Source: an uncultured Bacilli bacterium (GTDB lineage Bacteria; Bacillota_I; Bacilli_A; RF39; UBA660). Taken from it: DNA of 19,518 nt. Position numbers and translations under genes: made by a program. Below are positions 14,234 to 19,518 of the stretch, one piece after another. Each line of letters opens with the position of its first letter. The stretch's first letter is position 1. The DNA lies in the NCBI GenBank assembly GCA_947624845.1, contig CANQMB010000009.1, positions 1 to 19,518 of the forward strand. The letters run 5' to 3'. Below the pieces are notes generated by a model. It worked only from the letters and a program-made list of their open reading frames with translations, searched no databases and was not told the DNA's origin.

Positions 14234-15388
14234 ATGAAAAGTATCGGTATTATCGCGGAATATAATCCCTTTCACAATGGACACTACAATCATATAAAAA
14301 AAATTAAAGAAAAATATAAAGACTATACGATTATTTGTGTAATGAGCGGAAATTTTACTCAACGGGGAGAAGTCTCTGTTATTGATAAATGGAAAAAAAC
14401 TGAAATTGCCAAACAAGCAGGAATCGATTTAATCATTGAACTTCCCTTTCTATTTGCAACGCAAAGTGCCGATTTTTTCAGTTATGGAGCTCTAACAATT
14501 CTTGAAAAATTAAAAGTAGAAAAACTTATTTTTGGTAGTGAATCAAATAAAATTGAGGATTTAAAATTTATCGCGAAGACACAACTGGAAAATGAAGACT
14601 TCGATCATTTAGTTCAAATTTATTCAAAATTTGGAGAAAATTATCCTACAGCACTGAGCAAAGCTCTATTGGACTTAACAGGTAAAAAAATAACAACGCC
14701 AAATGATTTATTAGGAATCAGTTATATGAAAACTATATTACAAAATCATTACAAAATAGAAGCTGAAACAATTCCTCGTGAAAACAATTTTCATAGTAAA
14801 ACAATAAATACAATTAGCAGTGCTACGGCAATTAGAGAAGCTTTAAAAAATCATCAAAATATAAAAAAGAGTATTCCCAATTTTGTTTATCCCTATCTAG
14901 AGGATGATCTACATTTCCAAGAAGATTATTTTCCCTTCTTAAAATATAAAATATTAACAACTGATCATTTAGAAAATTATCATTTAGTAGAAGAAGGAAT
15001 AGAAAAAAAATTAAAGAAAGAAATCAAACAATCTTCTTCTTATGAAGAATTTATGATGCGTATCAAAAGTAAGAGATATACTTACAATCGAATTTGTCGA
15101 ATGTTACTTTATATTTTATGTGATATAAAAAAAGAAGATGTTAAAGACATGAATATTTCCTATATTCGAATTTTAGGTTTTAATAAAAAAGGACAAAATT
15201 ACTTAAATGAAATAAAAAAAGAAATAGATCTTCCAATTTTAAGTAAAATGACTAAAAATAAGGATCCGATGCTTGCCCTGGAATTAAAAACAACAGATAT
15301 ATATGCTTTAACTCTACCAATCGAAAAACAAAAAAGTCTCATTGAAAAAGAATATAAATATCAGTTAAAAGGAGAAAAAAATGATTAA
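14234..15388 (+). CDS. tmcAL: tRNA(Met) cytidine acetate ligase
   Basis: TmcAL (formerly YlbM) makes N4-acetylcytidine at the wobble C34 of elongator tRNA-Met from acetate and ATP. The nucleotidyltransferase start is plain: IIAEYNPFHNGHYNHI with the HxGH motif at H14-H17, SGNFTQRGE (39-47), then DLIIELP and ATQSADFFSYGA. ISSATAIRE (about 193-201) is the ISSxxIR-type ATP-site motif. At 384 residues it is slightly shorter than the B. subtilis protein (about 415). GAGG lies 7 bases before the ATG. In B. subtilis ylbM is also adjacent to and divergent from ylbN-rpmF, so synteny supports the call. Its last 8 bases overlap gmk. Confidence 0.95.
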   Translation: MKSIGIIAEYNPFHNGHYNHIKKIKEKYKDYTIICVMSGNFTQRGEVSVIDKWKKTEIAKQAGIDLIIELPFLFATQSADFFSYGALTILEKLKVEKLIFGSESNKIEDLKFIAKTQLENEDFDHLVQIYSKFGENYPTALSKALLDLTGKKITTPNDLLGISYMKTILQNHYKIEAETIPRENNFHSKTINTISSATAIREALKNHQNIKKSIPNFVYPYLEDDLHFQEDYFPFLKYKILTTDHLENYHLVEEGIEKKLKKEIKQSSSYEEFMMRIKSKRYTYNRICRMLLYILCDIKKEDVKDMNISYIRILGFNKKGQNYLNEIKKEIDLPILSKMTKNKDPMLALELKTTDIYALTLPIEKQKSLIEKEYKYQLKGEKND

Positions 15389-16073
15389 AGAAAAAAAATC
15401 AGGACAATTAATTGTTATTTCCTCACCCAGTGGTGGTGGAAAAGGAAGTGTCATTGCAGGATTATTAAAAAATGATTCTAAAAATCGCTGGTTATCTATT
15501 TCTACAACTTCTAGACCAATTCGTAAAAATGATGTCCCTGGAGTTACTTATCATTTTGTATCGAAAGAAGAGTTTGAAAAGAAAATAGAAGAAGATTACT
15601 TTTTAGAATATACGAATTATGTAGGAAATTACTATGGAACTCCAAAAGGAACGATTAAAGAAAAATTAGATGCGGGAATCGATGTTATTTTAGAAATTGA
15701 AATTGAAGGGGCTATGAACATTAAAAAATTAATTCCTGAAGCGATATTTATCTTTATCATGCCCCCTTCTATGAAAGTCTTAGTAGAAAGATTAAAACAA
15801 AGAAACACAGAGGACTATGAAAAATTGTTGGGACGATTCCATACGGCATATCGAGAAATCAATGAAGTAACAAAATATAACTACGTTGTTGTCAATGATA
15901 TTTTAGAAGAGGCAATCGAGAAAGTAGAAGCTATTATTAAAGCTGAAAAATGTCGTGTTGATCGAATAGAAGAAGTATATGTCGATACAAAAGAGGAAGA
16001 AATTCACGAACTTCTATTATCTGAAAAAGAATTTGAAAATAAAAAAATATCTGAAAAATTAGATGCTAATTAG
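15381..16073 (+). CDS. gmk: Guanylate kinase
   Basis: Converts GMP plus ATP to GDP and ADP, an essential step in GTP and (p)ppGpp metabolism. The P-loop SSPSGGGKGS (14-23) has Ser in place of the first Gly, a tolerated variant. STTSRPIRKNDVPGVTYHFVS is the GMP-binding block, and EYTNYVGNYYGTPKGTI the next substrate segment. DVILEIEIEGAMNIK follows, and the lid has LVERLKQRNTEDYEKLLGRF. At 230 residues it carries about 25 more than usual, as a charged helical tail (about 200-230). The last residues (LDAN) are encoded by the terminator stem. It starts within the tmcAL end, with GGAG 6 bases upstream, so it is translationally coupled to tmcAL. Confidence 0.96.
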   Translation: MIKEKKSGQLIVISSPSGGGKGSVIAGLLKNDSKNRWLSISTTSRPIRKNDVPGVTYHFVSKEEFEKKIEEDYFLEYTNYVGNYYGTPKGTIKEKLDAGIDVILEIEIEGAMNIKKLIPEAIFIFIMPPSMKVLVERLKQRNTEDYEKLLGRFHTAYREINEVTKYNYVVVNDILEEAIEKVEAIIKAEKCRVDRIEEVYVDTKEEEIHELLLSEKEFENKKISEKLDAN

Positions 16074-16083
16074 CATCTTTTTT
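16061..16083 (+). terminator. tmcAL-gmk terminator
   Basis: AGATGCT (16061-16067), AATT and AGCATCT (16072-16078) are followed by TTTTT. The gmk stop TAG (16071-16073) is within the hairpin. Confidence 0.93.
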
Positions 16084-16086
16084 CAT

Positions 16087-16112
16087 ATAAAAAAAGTAAG
16101 TTTTCTTACTTT
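16087..16112 (-). terminator. pyk terminator
   Basis: AAAGTAAG (16105-16112), a 4-base loop and CTTACTTT (16093-16100) on the minus strand run into a T tract. The pyk stop TAA (16106-16108) is part of the stem. It sits back to back with the gmk terminator. Confidence 0.9.
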
Positions 16113-17518
16113 ATTTCTTCTATTTTCATTAAGTTGGTTGGGCGAGATTCCCCCGTATTTGGAAAACTCCCAGTAATAATGATAATGTCACCAGTTTCCA
16201 AATACATAAATTCTTTTGCTTTTTCCACACTTTTAACTAAAATTTCATCTGAAGAATGACAAAGAGGCAAAACCATAGGATAAACTCCCCAATTCAGTGC
16301 CAATCTTCTTCCCGTTTCTTCATCTGGGCACAGAGCAAGAATCGGTGTCGTTGGTTTAAAATTGCTGATTAATCTAGCTGTATATCCACTCATAGAAGCT
16401 GCACAAATTAGTTTTGCATTTAAAATTTTAGCACTTTCATAAACACAATCTGCAATAGCTGTTGGAATGTTTTCGCTTGATTCTAAGTATTTTTTATTAT
16501 CAAATTTAGCATATTGCTCCGTGACTTCACAAATATTCGCCATGGCTTGCACTGTTTCCACTGGATATTTGCCAATTGTAGTCTCCCCGCTTAACATAAC
16601 TGCATCTGTTCCATCTAAAACTGCATTCGCAATATCACTAGTTTCTGCCCTTTTAGGTCGTACATTTTCCATCATCGTCTCAAGCATTTCAGTAGCAACA
16701 ACACAAATTTTTCCTTTTTTTCTACAAGTTTTTATAATATCTTTTTGAACAATAGGTAAAACTTCGCTGGCAATTTCTGTTCCTAAATCTCCCCTGGCAA
16801 TCATAACACCTTCGGATACTTCTAAAATTTCTTCTAAATTTTGAATTGCCAAATCACTTTCAATTTTACATATTATTTGTAAATCTTCTCTATTTTTTTC
16901 TTTTAAAATTTTTCTAATTTCTAATACATCTTCTTTGGAAGAAACGAAAGAAATAGCTAAGTACTCTCCTCCATTTTGACAAGCATAAGTAATATCTTCT
17001 AAATCATCATCGCTAACATAAGGAATATTTAAATGAATTCCAGGGACACTAATACTTTTATGATTTCCAAGAGTACCACCATGAACAATTTGACAAGTCA
17101 CTCCATCTGTTTCTTTTGAAATTACTTTTAGTTCCATTTTGGCATTTTCTAATAGAATTTTATCTCCAACATGAAGATTTTCTAATGCTTCTTCATGATT
17201 GACACAAAAACGATCCTGGTTTCCTATAAAATTTCCTTGAATGATACGAATTTGTTCTCCTTCTATCAGAGCAATTTCATCATTTTCAAACATCCCTGTT
17301 CTAAATTCTGGTCCCTTTGTATCCCAAAGAATTGCCAAAGATTTTTTTGTTTTTTTACGAACTTGTTCAATAGATTCTAGCACTTGATTTCTCTCTTCTA
17401 ATGTAGCATGAGTAAAATTAATTCTAGCTACATTCATTCCAGCTAAAACCATTTGTTCCATAATTTCAGGACGACTACTAGCAGGACCTATACTACAAAT
17501 TATTTTTGTTTTCTTCAT
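16106..17518 (-). CDS. pyk: Pyruvate kinase
   Basis: Last step of glycolysis: phosphoenolpyruvate plus ADP gives pyruvate and ATP. Start KTKIICSIGPAS, then MNVARINFTH (28-37) and WDTKGPEFRTG (65-75). The B domain spans about 72-167. The active-site block CKIES has K218 and E220, then MIARGDLG has D244. VATEMLETMM (274-283) and RAETSDIANAVLDGTDAVMLSGET (290-313) follow. At 470 residues it is the short form, without the extra C-terminal PEP-utiliser-like domain of B. subtilis Pyk. Small departures from the usual wording (FTH for FSH, TEML for TQML, EYLA for DFIA) keep the catalytic residues. It has its own promoter (17547-17575), ribosome site GGAG and terminator, so it is a single-gene unit. 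Confidence 0.97.
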   Translation of the reverse strand: MKKTKIICSIGPASSRPEIMEQMVLAGMNVARINFTHATLEERNQVLESIEQVRKKTKKSLAILWDTKGPEFRTGMFENDEIALIEGEQIRIIQGNFIGNQDRFCVNHEEALENLHVGDKILLENAKMELKVISKETDGVTCQIVHGGTLGNHKSISVPGIHLNIPYVSDDDLEDITYACQNGGEYLAISFVSSKEDVLEIRKILKEKNREDLQIICKIESDLAIQNLEEILEVSEGVMIARGDLGTEIASEVLPIVQKDIIKTCRKKGKICVVATEMLETMMENVRPKRAETSDIANAVLDGTDAVMLSGETTIGKYPVETVQAMANICEVTEQYAKFDNKKYLESSENIPTAIADCVYESAKILNAKLICAASMSGYTARLISNFKPTTPILALCPDEETGRRLALNWGVYPMVLPLCHSSDEILVKSVEKAKEFMYLETGDIIIITGSFPNTGESRPTNLMKIEEIK

Positions 17519-17546
17519 ACTTTACACTCCTTATAAACTCGTTATC

Positions 17547-17575
17547 ATTATACAGTAAATTTCCGATTTTGTATA
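17547..17575 (-). promoter_or_regulatory. Promoter of pyk
   Basis: The minus strand has TATACA (17570-17575), a 17-base spacer and consensus TATAAT (17547-17552), 28 bases before the ATG. The -35 matches four of six positions. Confidence 0.7.
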
Positions 17576-17598
17576 GTAGCAATTATGGAGAGAACAAT

Positions 17599-19518
17599 TT
17601 ATTCTGCAATAATATATGGATTTTCAACAGTTCCTGTTCCTGAACCTTTAATTTTTGTATTTTCAATTAAAACAACAGCGGGACGTACTCGATGATTTGA
17701 GGTCACATAAGAACCAGTAAAAAGTTTTCCTGTATCTCGAAGAGTAATCATAACGGCTCCAGAACTACTATACATATAAGGAGATAAGGTCCATTGCGTA
17801 ACGCCAATATTTAAATACGAATTTTCACTATAAACTTTTATGCCACTTCCTGCATATGTAATTTCATCTGCATTAAGCAATCCTACTTTATACTTTAATT
17901 TTCCAGAACTTACCGTAAATTTATCGTTTTCTTGTGAACAGGCATACGTTGGACGGTAAGGAGAAGCTGCAAGCCGATTATAAGGAGCAAAAAAAGTAGA
18001 GTCTCCACTAGTCGTCATAACTCGATCATTACACCAAGAATGATCAAATAATTTATCTGATTTATCTAATAAATTTTTTTCATACCAATTATCCAAATAT
18101 AATTTTATAGTAGAATCTTTGCTATTACTTTCATACTTATAGCCTACATACTTCCTTGCATTTCCGTTGGCATTAAATTGACTTTTACCAATAGTAGCAT
18201 CATCTCCTGTATTATCACAACTTCCATTTTTTGGTATTCCATTATACACAATTTTTGTCCCATTTCCTACTGTCCTTACTATTTTCCAGCAAAAATTAGC
18301 AAATATAACATTGTTATTTACTGTCCCACGATAATAATACAAAGAACTATTTGCAGATGATGTATATACTCCTGATGTAATACTTCCACTTCCAAAATCA
18401 ATATTTTTATCTGTTCCTTTTGTTAAACTTTTTAGTAAATCATATACTTTTTGAAATTGTATAGTTACTGCTGTTGTTAATGATGTTTCTTTATTTACAT
18501 TATCACTTCCATCTTTTAAAGTATTTTTTCCGATAACAACATTGATAATCCCCTCTTCATAAAATCCTGTTAATGTTAACGTATAATTAATTTTATTATT
18601 AGATTCTACACTACTAGTTAATGTTTTTTTTGTGGTTTCTACATTTTTAGTTCCTGCTTTAATGGTAATATCATCTGCAGTAAGAACTGAATTAACATAC
18701 TCACTAGTATCATATCCACTAAAATGAATAACTAAATTTACATCCGAATAACTAGTTCCACTAGTTGGACTTACACTTACTAAACTCCATACAGGTAAGG
18801 TGGTATCATTGGCTTTCGCATAATAGGTAGTTGTATCTTTTGTTAATGAAATGTGATCTCCTATTTTATTTCCACTCGTTGCCTCACTTTCTTCTGTCCA
18901 ATACCCTGGACTATTATATCCTGTTTTTACTGTTATATTTGGTAACTCTACATTACAACTACTTGCCTGTTCTGTTCCATTATAACTAGATTCTATAGTA
19001 CAACTATCACTTTCTTTTCCTACTCCATTGACCCCTTTTCCTTTAATATAACTAATATTTTTCTTCTTACTTTCACTCTTGGTAATCGCATAATACGTTT
19101 TTCCTTGATTATTACTATCAACTGTTAAAATCGTATCATTTCCCACTTCTGCTGATGTCGCACTGGCATCTTGACTATATCCAACAACTGTTGGAGTTAT
19201 TTCTGGTGCTGTAATTATTGGTGTTGTCACTTCACAACTACTAATCTGTGGTATTTCATTATAAGATTTCCCTAAAATACAACTTTTACTTTCTCCATCG
19301 ATTTCGTTTCCATTTGCATTAAAGTTTACTTTATAAGTGACTTCATTCTTATAACTGATTACATAATAAGTACTATCATCACTAATTTGGATAGTTCCAT
19401 TCTCTCCAGTTTGGTCATTTTGATTTTTACTCCATCCAACAGCAGTATATCCTGTTTTTACATTAATCTTTGGTAAATCAATACTACAATTCCCACCTTC
19501 TTCAGTAATGGTACAATG
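17599..19518 (-). CDS. Large secreted repeat protein with DUF6273-like C-terminal domain, 5' end outside window
   Basis: The frame is open from the window edge (640 codons) to TAA at 17599, so the N-terminus and any signal are missing. The GTG at 19230 is internal and not a real start. From the edge: InlB/Flg_new-like beta repeats (about 1-238) with YKVNFNANG, GYTAVGW/GYNSPGY and TYYA phrases and a cysteine pair in each; a Big-type Ig-like domain (about 243-355, WSLVSVSPTSGTSYSD); then a C-terminal domain of about 250 residues starting YYYRGTVNNN. That domain has FCWKIVRTVGNG, LDNWYEKNL, VGLLNADEITYAG, TQWTLSP and VRPAVVL, a pattern I relate to DUF6273-type modules in gut Firmicutes. There is no LPXTG or C-terminal membrane anchor; it ends TVENPYIIAE. 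I see no terminator between it and pyk. Surface function is inferred. Confidence 0.85.
   Translation of the reverse strand, partial: HCTITEEGGNCSIDLPKINVKTGYTAVGWSKNQNDQTGENGTIQISDDSTYYVISYKNEVTYKVNFNANGNEIDGESKSCILGKSYNEIPQISSCEVTTPIITAPEITPTVVGYSQDASATSAEVGNDTILTVDSNNQGKTYYAITKSESKKKNISYIKGKGVNGVGKESDSCTIESSYNGTEQASSCNVELPNITVKTGYNSPGYWTEESEATSGNKIGDHISLTKDTTTYYAKANDTTLPVWSLVSVSPTSGTSYSDVNLVIHFSGYDTSEYVNSVLTADDITIKAGTKNVETTKKTLTSSVESNNKINYTLTLTGFYEEGIINVVIGKNTLKDGSDNVNKETSLTTAVTIQFQKVYDLLKSLTKGTDKNIDFGSGSITSGVYTSSANSSLYYYRGTVNNNVIFANFCWKIVRTVGNGTKIVYNGIPKNGSCDNTGDDATIGKSQFNANGNARKYVGYKYESNSKDSTIKLYLDNWYEKNLLDKSDKLFDHSWCNDRVMTTSGDSTFFAPYNRLAASPYRPTYACSQENDKFTVSSGKLKYKVGLLNADEITYAGSGIKVYSENSYLNIGVTQWTLSPYMYSSSGAVMITLRDTGKLFTGSYVTSNHRVRPAVVLIENTKIKGSGTGTVENPYIIAE
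18805..19059 (-). repeat. InlB-like repeat unit 3 with cysteine pair
   Basis: About 85 residues from NISYIKGKGVN to YYAKAND, with cysteines in DSCTIES and SSCNVELPNI, then VKTGYNSPGY and TTYYAK. Positions of the two cysteines and of GY and TYYA match units 1 and 2, although the sequence is diverged. Confidence 0.7.
19060..19341 (-). repeat. InlB-like repeat unit 2 with cysteine pair
   Basis: About 94 residues from VTYKVNFNANG to KSESKKK, with cysteines in KSCILGK and SSCEV, then TPIITAPEITPTVVGYS and TYYAI. An incomplete unit of the same plan (HCTI, GNCSIDLPKI, GYTAVGW, TYYVI) precedes it up to the window edge at 19518. Confidence 0.7.

Noticed and set aside
17576..17598. Terminator between the right-hand surface gene and pyk
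   Set aside because: No stem with a T tract is visible; read-through into pyk cannot be excluded.
19228..19230. GTG at 19230 as the start of the right-hand protein
   Set aside because: The repeat pattern continues upstream in frame to the window edge, so it is an internal valine codon.

Overview
The window is strongly AT-rich and carries Firmicutes-type genes: spoVS, a T-box leader, addAB, the ylbM-ylbN-rpmF neighbourhood and a miaB-ymcA pair. TGA is used as a stop (miaB, addB, yceD) and tryptophan is TGG, so the standard bacterial code applies and the Mycoplasma code does not. I infer a low-GC Bacilli-lineage organism, probably of the gut RF39/Erysipelotrichia-like kind, because large InlB/Ig-repeat surface proteins and prepilin-headed passengers like those at both ends are common there. 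Taxonomy is not proven by the window. I see no mobile elements, CRISPR, rRNA or tRNA.

Layout: (1) 1-1596, minus: 5' part of a large surface protein with a prepilin-type N-terminus followed by Ig-like repeats; its 3' end lies outside the window. (2) 1718-3461, minus: miaB-ricA operon (tRNA ms2i6A modification plus a YlbF/YmcA-family factor). (3) 3565-4704, minus: ankyrin-repeat protein plus small lipoprotein, from a perfect consensus promoter. (4) 4871-5851, plus: unrecognised helical protein, divergent from (3). (5) 5866-7508, minus: serS under a compact T-box riboswitch, with an extra 28-codon ORF between riboswitch and serS. (6) 7531-7791, minus: spoVS. (7) 7882-13225, minus: addB-addA, a compact AddAB helicase-nuclease. 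(8) 13280-14127, minus: a 58-aa unknown ORF, yceD (DUF177) and rpmF (L32). (9) 14234-16073, plus: tmcAL-gmk, divergent from (8) with overlapping -35 boxes. (10) 16106-17518, minus: pyk. (11) 17599-19518, minus: 3' part of a large secreted protein with cysteine-bearing InlB-like repeats and a DUF6273-like C-terminal domain; its start lies beyond the window.

The central genes are mostly translation and nucleotide housekeeping (tRNA modification, seryl-tRNA charging, L32, GMP kinase) with DNA repair and glycolysis, flanked by two surface-protein genes. Packing is tight: six terminator hairpins overlap the stop codon of the gene they end, and promoters follow terminators within a few bases.

The most striking observation is ribosomal protein L32 starting with MLKLDIQLF before its normal mature sequence AVPFRK. 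That leader is nearly the N-terminal extension of Firmicutes L27 removed by the protease Prp, which suggests that L32 may also be a Prp-processed protein here.
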